From Halichondria panicea (taxonomy: Eukaryota > Porifera > Demospongiae > Suberitida > Halichondriidae): a DNA stretch of 64,000 bases. Location of the stretch: positions 6,055,839 to 6,119,838 of the forward strand of contig NC_087379.1 of assembly GCF_963675165.1 (NCBI RefSeq), given 5' to 3'. Position numbers and translations under genes: made by a program. Positions 20,341-61,030 of this stretch are shown here, in pieces. Below the pieces are notes generated by a model, which was not told where the DNA came from, made no database searches, and saw nothing but the letters and a program-made list of their open reading frames with translations. How positions within the stretch are numbered: the stretch's first letter is position 1; each line of letters begins with the position of its first letter.

Positions 20341-23300
20341 TTATGAGGTTCCAACTCTTTTGTATAGATAGAGGTAGGCCAATTCTCTGGGGGGAGCAGC
20401 TGACTCGGCAACTTTAGCATCGTTGAAGATGATCCACTTGCCATCTTTCTTGATGTGGCAGACGTAATGGCCACACATGGTGGAGGTGCCCATGTGACTG
20501 ATGAAGGCCGTCAGCTCGTATTCTGAGAAAAACATTATACTTAAAATGAAGCACTTAATTCAAATTTTAGTAATATAAATTATCATGAACCACGAACCAA
20601 TTAACTTCAGGATCTAGCATCATAGCACAACTTAGTTACAAATGCGTACATGTAGCTACTCCATGTACGCATGTAAGAGCTTACAAAACCACGAAAATGT
20701 GGTCTAAAGGAATGCATAGAACAGGCACATGACTTGACTTACTTCCTGGTCCATCGTGATAGGTTGGTCCCACCTCTGACGGCTGATCCACCTCCATAGC
20801 CGCCAGCTCAGTCATGTGACTAAACACCCAATCAGCCGCTCTCTCCACATTACCATCCTGAAATATATGTACCGTGACAATATATGTACCGTGACAGTCA
20901 AAACAGTGAACTAATAATAAACTCTATCAGACTAACTTACAGTTGCTTTCAGTGCTTTGATGGCTTGCTCTCTGGTGAATCCCAAGCTCATTACTATGAC
21001 AATACTGTCTTCACTGACGGGTGGACCGGCGGAGGTCTTGGACTGTGGCTTTGGAGGCTCAAATGGGGCAGCAAAATCTGCACAAATGCAGTCAGTTAAA
21101 AATGATGGAACTCAACGAATAATGCTTGATCATGAGTGATGATTGACTGACTGATTTTCTGTACCTGGGTCTCCCATGTGTTCCAATATCCAATTCATAG
21201 CTGGCTCAACACCTGTGAGTGTGTGAGTGTGAGTGTGGGAGGGGGGAGTAAGTATAGTACTAGCAGGGTTTCATCTAGTGGGGAAGCTTCCCTCCCAAAA
21301 GAGAGGGGAAAATAGGAGGAGAGAGTGAGAGAGAGAGGGAGACATTATCCCAACATTATCTAGACACGGTCTTTTGCTACATGTAGCTTTGCAGAGGATG
21401 ATTAAGTCATCACCTAGTCTTACCACAAATCTATCCATTGCTTTTGTAGTACATGATGTGGTTTATAGATACGGTCCACAATTTCAAACCAGCATACCAA
21501 GTTACATGGAGTTGCCTATCAATGCACATTTGGCCAGGAATACATCGCTAATAGGCACCAACAACAAACAATATAGGGGGGTGTGGCTATCTGAAGTGGG
21601 CGTGGTCTCAACTTTTTCACGCTAACGCGCGTGGCTCCTTTCAAACTTCCCCCCCAAACTTAAAATCCTGGATGAAACCCTGAGTAGTATCAGTTAATTT
21701 CGTCGTACCTTGGTTTTGGGTGTTAAAGACACCTCTCTTGCACCCTTCTAGGTCAAAGCCCATGGACACCAGCTGCATCACCACCCCCTCATCAATTTCA
21801 ACTGCGTGATAGTGAATTGCAAATATTTCAAGGTTACATACTTATGATAGCATACCGGGTTTCTCCTCTTGTTGATTGGCAGGGGCATCCCCACCATCAG
21901 GGAGCTCCACCTCTCCGGGCTGTAGACCACACCCTCTCAAGTGAGACAAATCCAGAGTGTCGGGTGCATCAACAAGCACATCTGATAGTCACATGCATTA
22001 CACAGCACTAGTATCAGGTAAAATGGTCATAGCTTTAGTAGGGATCGACTGACCTATTTTCTTTGGAACCCAGTCCTCGGCAAAAGTGAACTTGACCATC
22101 TGTATCATGAGGTAGTCTGGAAATGAGGTGAACCGCGAGGTCCTGTGGATACACACATGTAGTTAATAGCTAGAGTAGTGTTTTGTTTGGGAATGACCGC
22201 ATACTTTTTTGCCAGGCCTTTCCCACCAACTGCTGTACTGTAGAAGTCCGAAATCTCATGAGCTAGTGCAAACCTCTCTAGACACGCAGTGAATGGTACC
22301 TTGGCTCGAACAATGTCATTAGGATTGCTGGAGGGGAGGAGAGTGAGGGTTAGTATATACTCGATACTCGTTATGTCTCTTACATTCTCTGCTTGTTTGC
22401 TTCTAATTCTTTCTTCTTATCCTCCCAGGCAGCCACTTCAGCTGTGAGGGAAAGAGATCTTTCATACCGGTACACGCATAAGCGCACAAAAGTATAAAAT
22501 TTGGACCAGTAAATTACAAGCTACGACACTGTCACATGATACCTAAGTTAGTGGCTGTGTCCAGAGGTACGGGCAGGGGAAGGAGGTTGTCCTCTCTCAG
22601 GGAGTAGCGGACCTTCCCTGAGGCTACACACTCGATTCGTTCCTCAGTCTGGAACCGGAATGAGTCCACTGCATTCAGAGTCCCAGGTTTGGTACGTTGA
22701 TTCTTGTCAATTAATGCCAGCAGGTGAAGATAGAACTCCTGAGCATCCTGTGTGAGTGTGTGCGTGTGCATGTGCGTGAGCGTGAGCGTGTGCGTGTGCG
22801 TGTGTGTGTGAGGGGGAGGAGAGCAAGATAGGGTACCTGTTGCCTCATAGTACTGAACTCAGGGTGGTCTCGACCAATCAGAGCCTGGAACATCATTGGG
22901 GGAATTCCCTCTTGCTCCTGGATAGTAACATAATGACACCATGGACACAGCAGTGAGAGCATACCTTGGGCGGCTTTGTTTCCTTGTTACTTGGCGCCTC
23001 TTCTGACGGGGGCTCTCGAGAGTACTGACCAGACAACAACCCCACTGCTAGTTTACTCCTACAAAGAGAACAGTGTAGACAAGAGATGAGAAATGATAGG
23101 TGAATTAGTAGGAAATGTCTCACGTACAATTGACAGTCGAAGTCAGAGGTTGGGTTGGCAGGAGAGTTTTGGAAGATGGTACCAGCATTATCGAAATACC
23201 TGCAGCGTTCATAAAACACAGGAGACAATGATACTGCACATGTAGTGTGTACAGTAGGTTCTAGCTGACCTTTGCTTGAACTCTGGCAGAGAGAACATGA

Positions 23301-25349
23301 CCTGCATGACTGAGTTCAGATAGCAGCTGTTGCCAAGGTTACGCATCCCTGTGTACCCTGGACCATATCGAGGGACAAGGGTTTTGCCAGACTCCTGAAT
23401 AATGGACCACTCCCCAATACGCATGTTCATGTCAATCTCCAGCTCAGTCATGGTGGCATCAGTCTGCAGGTAGAGGAGGAGTAGAATAGTGCTGTGTATG
23501 CAAATGATGTGCATGCAAGAACCTGTATATACGGGAGACATGCCCTTGTACTATTAGCATGTTAGCATGTTACAATGTACAGTTACAAAACATAACGTAC
23601 GTAGAGCTTTTGTAAGAATCAAAAGTTACTGAGTGAAAGCACATTCATTATTATAAGGAAAAGGAAAGTGATGTGTAACTCAACCAACACAATGACTCAA
23701 CACAATGGTTCTCATAAGCTAACATACCTTGGTCATGCTGGTGATGTCAATGCCAAAGTGAGCAAGGTGCTGACTCAACAGAGGGTCGAGTACCATATCG
23801 TCCTCATCATAAGAGTACACGTCCCCTCCGTCAGGTGTGATGGTCCCTAGTTTCACCGCCAGGGGGTACCGGGTATCAGCGTAGTAATCTATAGCGTGAT
23901 TGTTACCCCCAGATCCTGCACGGAGGACATGTATAACATCAGTCACAGTGTATCAGGCCAGTGCTGTATAAGATGTGTACGGAATTCTACATTTTTCTAG
24001 CTTCTTTCCTTGCTGTGTAGCAGGCTAGCATTAATTTTTGTCGGCATTTATTTACAGAATGTCAGATAAAGGATTAGCCCAACACGATGAGTGACTGCAG
24101 AGCATTGCTGGTAAGTGAAAAATGTTTAGACAATGAAGTTATTTCATGTACCATCAAAGTATTTTCGTCCACAGAGTATGGTACCGTCAGTGAGGTTCAT
24201 CCAGAGGTTAGAGGTCAGGTCACACATGGAACACTTCCATCCACTGCAGCACCACCAATAACAATGTAAGTATGGTGTGTATCTTGGTGGGTTATTATAC
24301 AAACCTTGGTAGCACTTTGACTCCATTGTCCAACTGAACCAGGGCCATTGCATGCCTGCAAACAAGAAGCATGACTCCATATATAGAGCATCAAGTAACA
24401 ATGGACTTACTTGGACACTATTCTCTTGTCCCCATCCCATACAGCAATGGCCTCCTGCTTGGTGGCTGTGTGTGCAGACTGGATGCCTCTAATGGACTCT
24501 TGGATCTACAGTACAGAGAGATCAACCATTTGACTGTATGTACACGTGACTTATGTTACGACGGGAAGTGATAGAATACATCCACGTCCCAAACCCACAC
24601 CTACCATCCCTTCAACACACACTTTACAAGCAACCTACTCACTTAATAATGCATGCAGATCAGAATGAGAAAAATTTGTCTAGTTCTTAATATTGCATGC
24701 AACACACGTTTTACAGCACATTATGATGGGAAGTGATAGAATACGTCCACGTCCCAAGCCCATACCTACAATTGTACGCACAATACAAGCAACCCACACA
24801 CACCTTCTGTGGCAGCTGTGGGTCTGGCAGAGGTATGATAGTGAACTCAGGCAGCACCAAGAGAGAATAGCTCTCCTCATACTCCACCTTCTCTACTCCT
24901 CCATCGAAACCATCCTCCATCCCAATAGCAAGACGAGTCGGCTTCTTACTGGGTGGGGCTTCGTCCACCACAGGAGCCGGGGCTGGGGGCTGAAATGGAA
25001 AAATGATGACAATTTCTTTAGAGCTGCATTTAAACATTATTTTTTGCTGACCTTTTTCGTTTTTTTGATGAATAAATATAGTGACTCTTTGGTTTTCTGG
25101 TAGTGCATATCCAGATACTGGCGACTCAGCCCAAGGAAAGAGCTCAGACTCACACACAGTCCACTCTCCATCTCCTGCATCAAATCATACAATGTGATAA
25201 TTTCTAAATGTAAAACTTTTGTGAGCTATAGCTAGATAACGTACAGGGGAGTCAAAGGAGTAGACACATTCATCCTTGTAGACCTTGTCCCCTCCTAGGG
25301 GAACACGAACAGTGCTCAAATCTCTTCCTTGCAACGATGCAGCCATCAT
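20341..25349 (-). CDS. USP5: USP5 (isopeptidase T), ubiquitin-specific protease
   Basis: Twenty-one exons join in frame to 818 residues, close to the usual USP5 length. Exons: 25349-25245, 25174-25052, 24989-24804, 24505-24411, 24355-24305, 24243-24152, 23915-23728, 23463-23270, 23199-23128, 23058-22965, 22917-22837, 22747-22543, 22441-22384, 22327-22205, 22142-22054, 21981-21856, 21801-21709, 21212-21165, 21077-20941, 20857-20743, 20522-20341. The start ATGATG at 25349 matches the family N-terminus shortly before TVRVP. Visible parts are the UBP zinc finger ([18 protein letters not shown]), the catalytic Cys box (GNSCYLNS, exon 8), two UBA domains (exons 17-18 and 19-20) and the His/Asp box ([13 protein letters not shown], last exon). 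USP5 disassembles unanchored polyubiquitin in cytosol and nucleus. All key residues are present, so it should be active. Confidence 0.95.
21264..21682. mobile_element. MITE in a USP5 intron
   Basis: Ends CAGGGTTTCATCTAG and CTGGATGAAACCCTG are near inverses about 420 bp apart, within the intron between USP5 exons 17 and 18. The interior includes a GAGAGA run. No coding frame. Confidence 0.7.
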
Positions 25350-25577
25350 GAGGCTCGAGGATGATCTGAGCGTGTGGAGAAGCAATCTGGTAAACCTTAA
25401 AGGTCGTCAAATTAATAAGGTTTAGACAGCAAACTTTATTAGCGATCATTACCAAAATCATTGTTGCTAACATTGGGTACAGGTGGTGGAAAAAGGTCAG
25501 GGAGGACAACTCTCATGTGTACGTGTACGTGTGGCTGTGCTGACCGTGCAGTTTAAGAGCTAGGCGAGCTTGTAAAG
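25350..25577. promoter_or_regulatory. Shared USP5/mTOR upstream region
   Basis: Only 228 bp lie between the divergent start codons of USP5 (minus) and mTOR (plus), so both 5' untranslated regions and promoters must overlap here. No TATA box is evident. ACGTGTACGTGTG lies about 50 bp before the mTOR ATG. Up to about 25456 this region is similar to the flank of the USP5 pseudogene; the mTOR-proximal part is not duplicated there. Confidence 0.6.
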
Positions 25578-54757
<29,180 letters not shown>

Positions 54758-55184
54758 GTCAGTACACGTGTAGTCATGTGACCAGGCCGTGGTGCATTGT
54801 GACCTCGGTCTGGTCTCAAGATTGTATTTTCTGTAACCATAATAAAACAGAGCTTAAATTAACCACATGTAATCAAATAATCATGAAAGAGGTACAGTGT
54901 GATATTCTCATCAGATGCCACTTTGAAATAGCCTTGCGTACTTTGAATGATATAGTGTTGTGTGTATGCATGTACCATAGAACTACGATGTTTTGCGAGT
55001 GAAAAACCTTGCGAATGAGCAAAATCAGCCGAATACTTAGCACTTTGCTATTAAACTTTTGACATTTAGCTTTCGAACTTTGCGATTAGATGGATAATTA
55101 TCATACAAGCACCGGTATACATGTAGGTATTTGCAATCATATTTTGCAATGCCATGAGCACTCGCCAATGTCGCAAGGCATGTA
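54758..55184. other. Region after the last visible mTOR exon
   Basis: I read this stretch on the plus strand for an exon encoding the FATC tail and found none. It carries an AATAAAA near 54840 and a degraded sequence resembling MITE D (TTTTGCGAG, CTTTGCGA words) from about 54980. Confidence 0.5.
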
Positions 55185-55395
55185 GTACATAGTACGGCAT
55201 GTTCTATACTACGTACGTACTTCAATAATTATGCTAAACAGGATACACAGATAGTACATAGTACGGCATGTTCTATACTACGTACGTACTTCAATAATTA
55301 TGCTAAACAGGATACACAGATAGTACATAGTACGGCATGTTCTATACTACGTACTTCAATAGTTACGCTAAACAGGATACACAGATAGTACACAG
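55185..55395 (+). repeat. 69-bp tandem repeat, about three copies
   Basis: Unit containing AGTACGGCATGTTCTATACT and CTAAACAGGATACACAGATA starts at 55191, 55260 and 55329. The third copy has lost a few bases (ACGTACGTAC became ACGTAC). It lies between mTOR exon 44 and the stop of the first UGT gene. Confidence 0.85.
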
Positions 55396-55500
55396 TATAT
55401 ACTGTATCTGAGTAGTATAAATAGAGTTATGATATCAAATTTGACTTGTTATAATTGATGGTTATCCTAAAACATGTGTTTAATACAAGTACATGTAGAG

Positions 55501-57126
55501 TCAGTCAGATTTCTGTTTCTTTGGTCTACAGCATCTGTTGCATAAACATTTAATCATTTTATACCAGCAATAGATAGTCAGCAATAGAATAGCCATCAGT
55601 AGAGCGTACACATCAGCATTGTAGTACTGCACCCAGTTCCAGTTGTACTTGGCATAGGCTGGGATGAGATGATCGTAGCCAACCTCTGAGTAGAACTCCA
55701 CCAGATCAGCTGCTCTCTTGGCTCCTCCAGCTGCTCGGAACACCTTCTGAAGCTTCCTCACATTCTCTCGATAATCTCCAGAGTCTATTTCCACGATGCT
55801 CTGGTACACCTGCTCTGCTGTGAGTCCTTGCTTGTTCAGATGTATACCCAATCGATGGTGGTGCACTCGACCTGCATTTCCAATCTGTTCAACCATTCCT
55901 GGTACCAGAATCAAAGGCACTCCACTGTGTAGGCTCTCGTGAACACCATTCGCTCCTCCATGCATGATAACCAAACTTATAGCTCTGTGTCTCAACACCG
56001 ACATTTGTGGAAGCCACTCATTGGTAAAAAATCTCTCAGGATCAATGTCTAGCTCAAAATGTTCAGTTTTCTTCATAGCCCATAGAACACTGTAGTTAGT
56101 TTTCTTTATCCCTCCAATGAAAGCTTTAGCTAGCTCCTTTGTGACTAGAGTCACTGACCCCATACTAATGTATATGACACTTTTATCGTTTTTGCTGTTA
56201 AGCCAACTCTCCAGCTTGCCTGTGCATGGCGTGGGGTTCTCTGTTAGAATGGGGCCAACGTAATGGGAGAGGGTGGAGAGGGTTCTTGGGTGTTCGATTC
56301 CTATAACTGTAGGCACTATCTCTGGCAATGTTACACTAAATAATTGTGCTAAGTTTTGATTGGCTAGAGCAGGACAGTACGTGTCGATCGTGTCACTGAT
56401 TGATGAGGTAAATATGTATGACAATAAATATGGTAGGATTGCTCTTTCCAAAGTACTTCCAATTCTTTTTCCGAATGTCATATCGTCTGTATTGCTCCCA
56501 GTGATTAAACTAGCCCAGGGCCATGGTGGGAAAGTGTGAGGGAAATTTTGAAATGTGGTTCGCAAAGAAATGACCGGAATTTGTAGCATTTCTCCAACAC
56601 AGGGTAGGAAAGACTCTAAAAAATCTGTACTCAATGCTACATCCCATTTTGTTCCTGACATAATTTGTTCTTGGATGACGTCTATGAAATGATCTGTTTC
56701 TTCAATTATCAGTCTTCTTAGTGTAGGGATAAATTGAAAGTGAGTTGAAATGTTGCCACCAGTTTGAAGTTGTTCACCTATCTCGGAAAACTCTTTGTAC
56801 TGTATCTTCATAGATCCACTGTTCTTGTAGTTAACGCCCACCTTCTCTGCTGGTGCTGCCAGTTTACTCTCTGAGTTAACCAGTGTTACTTCATGCCCAC
56901 GTCGAACAAGTTCCTCTCCAAGTGCGAGAGGTATTGCAGTGTGTCCAGAGCCTGGCACGGTCAGGATTAGAATCTTTAACTTTCTCGGGCTGTCATTCCA
57001 GTTTGGAGATTGATAGACTCCATTACTAGCATGCACAAGTACAGGGGTGTTGTACATACAGGCAAGGCTTATCAACAGTGTATAGATAACTAGATCCATG
57101 CTTGTGGCTTTGTGATAGAATGTCAT
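55501..57126 (-). CDS. UDP-glycosyltransferase 1 (UGT/GT1 family)
   Basis: An intronless 541-residue frame. A hydrophobic N-terminus (start possibly at the second Met, MDLVIYTLLI) is followed by the acceptor-binding half with GSGHTAIPLALGEELVRRGH, whose His matches the UGT catalytic base. The donor-binding half has WLPQMSVLRHR near 370, the HGGANGVHES signature near 387, and an EQ pair where UDP-sugar donors are held. One transmembrane helix lies near 505-525, and a short basic tail ends in KQKSD, a KxKxx-type ER-retrieval motif. Known relatives are ER membrane enzymes that add a sugar from UDP-sugars to small lipophilic acceptors; sugar and acceptor here are unknown. Only 80 bp separate it from the next UGT. 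Confidence 0.92.
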   Translation of the reverse strand: MTFYHKATSMDLVIYTLLISLACMYNTPVLVHASNGVYQSPNWNDSPRKLKILILTVPGSGHTAIPLALGEELVRRGHEVTLVNSESKLAAPAEKVGVNYKNSGSMKIQYKEFSEIGEQLQTGGNISTHFQFIPTLRRLIIEETDHFIDVIQEQIMSGTKWDVALSTDFLESFLPCVGEMLQIPVISLRTTFQNFPHTFPPWPWASLITGSNTDDMTFGKRIGSTLERAILPYLLSYIFTSSISDTIDTYCPALANQNLAQLFSVTLPEIVPTVIGIEHPRTLSTLSHYVGPILTENPTPCTGKLESWLNSKNDKSVIYISMGSVTLVTKELAKAFIGGIKKTNYSVLWAMKKTEHFELDIDPERFFTNEWLPQMSVLRHRAISLVIMHGGANGVHESLHSGVPLILVPGMVEQIGNAGRVHHHRLGIHLNKQGLTAEQVYQSIVEIDSGDYRENVRKLQKVFRAAGGAKRAADLVEFYSEVGYDHLIPAYAKYNWNWVQYYNADVYALLMAILLLTIYCWYKMIKCLCNRCCRPKKQKSD

Positions 57127-57206
57127 GTGACCAACTAATAATTAAAAAAATGTAATTATTGTGGTTAGCATATACGTGTAGTTGTGTACACATTGGTAAA
57201 TGCAAA

Positions 57207-58802
57207 TTACTCATTTTTTTGCTTCTTTGACTTGCAGCACCTAGAGTAGAGGCACTTCAATATCTTATAGTCTATGTAGAGAGTAACTAGTGCACACACC
57301 AACAGTAGAGTGTACACATCAGCATTGTAGTACTGCACCCAGTTCCAGTTGTACTTGGCATAGGCTGGGATGAGATGATCGTAGCCAACCTCTGAGTAGA
57401 ACTCCACCAGATCAGCTGCTCTCTTGGCTCCTCCAGCTGCTCGGAACACCTTCTGAAGCTTTCTCACATTCTTTCGATAATCTCCAGAGTCGATCTCCAT
57501 TATGCTCTGGTACACCTGTTCTGCTGTGAGTCCTTGCTTGTTCAGATGTATACCCAGTCGATGGTGGTGCACTCGACCTGCGTTAGCATTCTGTTCAATC
57601 ATTCCTGGTACCAGAATCAAAGGCACTCCACTGTGTAGGCTCTCGTGAACACCATTCGCTCCTCCATGCATGATAGCCAAACTTGTAGCTCTGTGTCTTA
57701 ACACTGACAACTGTGGAAGCCAGTCGCCGGTGAAAAATCTCTCAGGATCAATGTCTAGCTCAAAATGTTCAGTTTTCTTCATAGCCCATAGAACACTGTA
57801 GTTAGTTTTCTTTATCCCACCAATGAAAGCTTTAGCTAGCTCTTTTGTGACTAGAGTCACTGACCCCATACTAATGTAGATAACACTTTTATCTTCTTTG
57901 TTGTTAAGCCAACTCTCCAGTTTGTCTGTGCATGGCGAGGGATGCTCTGTTAGAATGGGCCCAACGTAATGGGAGAGGGGGGATATAGTTCGTGGGTACT
58001 CCACTCCAATAACACTGGGTACAATGTCTGGTATACGCGTACTAGGAGCTGTGATTAAATCAGTTCTGGCTTGTTGTGGGCAAAAAGCATATAGCTTGTC
58101 TCGATTAGTTGGGGTGAAAACATATGTTAGCAAATGTGGTTCAAGTGCTCTTTCAATTGCATGAACAAATCTTTGGCTGAATGTTATATCGTCTGTGTTT
58201 GTTTTTATGCTGAGACTAGCCCAGGGCCACGATGGATACGTGTGAGTGTGGGTCTGTAATGAAGTGTGGGTTAGCAGCGCTGGGACATTTAGATATTCAC
58301 TTAAACACGGAAGTAGTGATGAAATAAAGTCGGTAGCAATGACGATGTCCCAATCCCTCCCAAGATGACCTTCTTCAAACATTCTTAAGTAGTTTTCAGT
58401 TTCGATTCCAATTCCTCGTTTTAAACCTAGTAATGTTGTTAAGTCTGATCCAATTCCACCGTGCGTCTGAGATTGTTGTCCATACTGTGTGAAGTCGTGT
58501 GATGGTCCATTGCTCTTGAATGCTATTCCAACCGTCTCAGCTGCAGTTTGATACTTGTTTCCGGCCATACACAGTGTCACATGGTGGCCCCTCTTAGCCA
58601 ACTCTTCACCTAGTGCTAGAGGAACTGCCGTATGCCCTGAGGCCATGACTGTGAGCATAAGTACGTTTAGCTTTCTCGGACTGTCATTCCATTGAGACGA
58701 CGGTTGAGAGTTGGTAGCTTCTTTAATACTTTCTGCTCTCAGCAGGAAATTGGAGAACACACAGAAAATGATTGCTATAGCTATAGCTCTTAATAATGTC
58801 AT
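57207..58802 (-). CDS. UDP-glycosyltransferase 2
   Basis: An intronless 531-residue frame. Signal-like N-terminus (ATG 58802), MASGHTAVPLALGEELAKRG with the expected His, then a distinct acceptor half (QTHTHTYPSWPWASL region). The C-terminal half has WLPQLSVLRHR, HGGANGVHES near 377, a transmembrane helix, and a tail ending KQKNE (KxKxx). From about the last 230 residues on it is almost the same as UGT 1, while the first 280 differ clearly, so it probably has a different acceptor. It lies 80 bp upstream of UGT 1 on the same strand; it could share transcription with it, but that is unproven. Confidence 0.92.
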   Translation of the reverse strand: MTLLRAIAIAIIFCVFSNFLLRAESIKEATNSQPSSQWNDSPRKLNVLMLTVMASGHTAVPLALGEELAKRGHHVTLCMAGNKYQTAAETVGIAFKSNGPSHDFTQYGQQSQTHGGIGSDLTTLLGLKRGIGIETENYLRMFEEGHLGRDWDIVIATDFISSLLPCLSEYLNVPALLTHTSLQTHTHTYPSWPWASLSIKTNTDDITFSQRFVHAIERALEPHLLTYVFTPTNRDKLYAFCPQQARTDLITAPSTRIPDIVPSVIGVEYPRTISPLSHYVGPILTEHPSPCTDKLESWLNNKEDKSVIYISMGSVTLVTKELAKAFIGGIKKTNYSVLWAMKKTEHFELDIDPERFFTGDWLPQLSVLRHRATSLAIMHGGANGVHESLHSGVPLILVPGMIEQNANAGRVHHHRLGIHLNKQGLTAEQVYQSIMEIDSGDYRKNVRKLQKVFRAAGGAKRAADLVEFYSEVGYDHLIPAYAKYNWNWVQYYNADVYTLLLVCALVTLYIDYKILKCLYSRCCKSKKQKNE

Positions 58803-59091
58803 TCTTTTCGCTATAGAATGCTAATGCTCTGATGATAGCTACAAGGTTGCAAGTATATGCAATTTTTTGTTTTTTGCTAAGGTGACCTTACACAGGATAT
58901 TGCATGGTATGATATTTTTAATTAGATGTGCACTGCAGAGATTTCTTATCTGGTGCTGTTAAATTTTAATTGTGGCACTGGTCTAAGCTTTGTAGCTGTA
59001 TACGTGTATCATTGCAGGTATTTTTCATCACACCGTGTAAACATAATTACTCTGCATCACTTTTAGTTATATAATAATACATAATCGATAG

Positions 59092-60711
59092 CTAGTCACT
59101 TTTCTGTTTATTTGACTTGCAGCACCTAGAGTAGACGTACTTCAATATCTTATAGTCTATGTAGAGAGTGACTAGTGCACACACCAACAGTAGAGCGTAC
59201 ACATCAGCATTGTAGTACTGCACCCAGCTCCAGTTGTACTTGGCATAGGCTGGGATGAGATGATCGTAGCCAACCTCTGAGTAGAACTCCACCAGATCAG
59301 CTGCTCTTTTGGCTCCTCCAGCTGCTCGGAACACCTTCTGAAGCTTCCTCACATTCTCTCGATAATCTCCATAGTCTATTTCCACTATGCTCTGGTACAC
59401 CTGCTCTGCTGTGAGTCCTTGCTTGTTCAGATGTATACCCAGTCGATGGTGGTGCACTCGACGTGCATTTCCAGTCTGTTCAGGCATTCCTGGTACCAGA
59501 ATCAAAGGCACTCCACTGTGTAGGCTCTCATGAACACCATTCCCTCCTCCATGCATGATAGCCAAGCTTATAGCTTTGTATTTCAGCACCGACATTTGTG
59601 GAAGCCAGTCGCCGGTAAAAAATCTCTCAGGATCGATGTCTAGTTCAAAGTTTTCAGTTTTCTTTATTGCCCATAGAACACTATAGTTAGTTTTCTTTAT
59701 CCCTCCAATGAAAGCTTTAGCTAGCTCTTTTGTGACTAGAGTCACTGACCCCATGCTAATGTATATGACACTTTTATCTTCTTTGCTGTTAAGCCAACTC
59801 TCCAAAGTGTCTTTGCATGGCGTGGGGTTCTGTGTTAGAATAGGGCCAACGTAATGGGAGAGGGGCGATATAGTCCGTGGGAATTCGATTCCTATAACTG
59901 TAGGCACTATCTCTGGAAATGTTATGCTAGATAACTGTAGTGAGTTATGATTGGCTTGAGCAGGACAGTACATGTCAATCTTATCACTGATTGGTGAAGT
60001 GAATATGTATGACAATAAATGTGGTAGGATCGTTCTTTCTAAAGTATTTCCAAGTCTTTGTCCGAATGTCATGTCGTCTGTATTGCTCCCAGTGATTAAA
60101 CTAGCCCAGGGCCATGGTGGGAAAGTGTGGGGGAAATGTTGAAATGTGGTTCGCAAAGAAACGACGGGAATTTGTAGCATTTCTCCAACACAGGGTAGGA
60201 AAGACTCCAAAAAATCTGTGCTCAATGCTACATCCCATTTTGTCCCTGACAGTATTTGTTCTTGGATGACGTCTATGAAATGATCTGTTTCTTCAATTAT
60301 CAGTCTTCTTAGTGTAAGCATTAATTGAAAGTGAGTTGAAATGTTGCCACCAGTTTGAATTATTTCAGCTAACTCAGAAAACTTTCTGTACTGTTTCTTC
60401 ATAGATCCACTGTTCTTGTAGTTAACGCCCACCTTCTCTGCTGGTGCTGCCAGTTTATTCTCTGAGCAAACCAGTGTTACTTCATGCCCACGTCGAACAA
60501 GTTCCTCTCCAAGTGCGAGAGGTATTGCAGTATGTCCAGAGCCTGGCACGGTTAGGATTAGAATCTTTAACTTTCTCGGACTGTCATTCCAGCTTGGAGA
60601 TTGATAGACTCCATTACTAGCATGTACAGGGGTGTTGCACATGCAGACAAGGCTTAGCAGCAGTGTATAGATTGTTAGATCCATGCTTGTGGCCTTGTGA
60701 TAGAAGGACAT
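59092..60711 (-). CDS. UDP-glycosyltransferase 3
   Basis: An intronless 539-residue frame, the close sister of UGT 1 along its whole length (GSGHTAIPLALGEELVRRGH, SSITFPEIVPTVIG), implying recent duplication. The donor half has WLPQMSVLKYK, and one change inside the signature (HGGGNGVHES instead of HGGANGVHES). The expected membrane helix and a KQKSD tail follow. Also MPEQTGNARRV replaces the cluster's usual EQIGNAGRV. Whether these changes alter UDP-sugar binding is unknown. 289 bp separate its stop from the start of UGT 2. Confidence 0.92.
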   Translation of the reverse strand: MSFYHKATSMDLTIYTLLLSLVCMCNTPVHASNGVYQSPSWNDSPRKLKILILTVPGSGHTAIPLALGEELVRRGHEVTLVCSENKLAAPAEKVGVNYKNSGSMKKQYRKFSELAEIIQTGGNISTHFQLMLTLRRLIIEETDHFIDVIQEQILSGTKWDVALSTDFLESFLPCVGEMLQIPVVSLRTTFQHFPHTFPPWPWASLITGSNTDDMTFGQRLGNTLERTILPHLLSYIFTSPISDKIDMYCPAQANHNSLQLSSITFPEIVPTVIGIEFPRTISPLSHYVGPILTQNPTPCKDTLESWLNSKEDKSVIYISMGSVTLVTKELAKAFIGGIKKTNYSVLWAIKKTENFELDIDPERFFTGDWLPQMSVLKYKAISLAIMHGGGNGVHESLHSGVPLILVPGMPEQTGNARRVHHHRLGIHLNKQGLTAEQVYQSIVEIDYGDYRENVRKLQKVFRAAGGAKRAADLVEFYSEVGYDHLIPAYAKYNWSWVQYYNADVYALLLVCALVTLYIDYKILKYVYSRCCKSNKQKSD

Positions 60712-61030
60712 GTGACCAGTTAATAATGAATAACATCATAATTATGCTAACATGTGAGGTTGATAATAATTATGAATAACATTACTATAATAGACAGTAG
60801 CACTGTACACGCTTTGTGTGCTGTTCTCTTCTATAAAACGCAACCGCAAAAACGCAACACCGTTTTTTCCTATCACAATGGTATGGCAATACGGTTTCAA
60901 AACGGAAATGCTTCAAACGTATTACTGACTAACTTTATATTGACCTCAACTGTATATAATATTATACCACAATGATCGTACATGTACATATCTAGGTGAA
61001 ACGATTGGTTAACACATGGTGACTGCAAAT

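Noticed and set aside
24693-25103. Plus-strand 136-codon frame over USP5 exons 2-3
   Set aside because: It is antisense to confirmed USP5 exons and shows no homology.
54980-55200. A hidden mTOR FATC exon
   Set aside because: The sequence resembles a degraded MITE D (TTGCGA words), and no frame shows the FATC tail pattern.
55501-57126. UGT genes as horizontally acquired bacterial glycosyltransferases because they lack introns
   Set aside because: Signal peptide, C-terminal membrane helix and ER-retrieval tail are the animal UGT layout; other genes in the window are intronless too.
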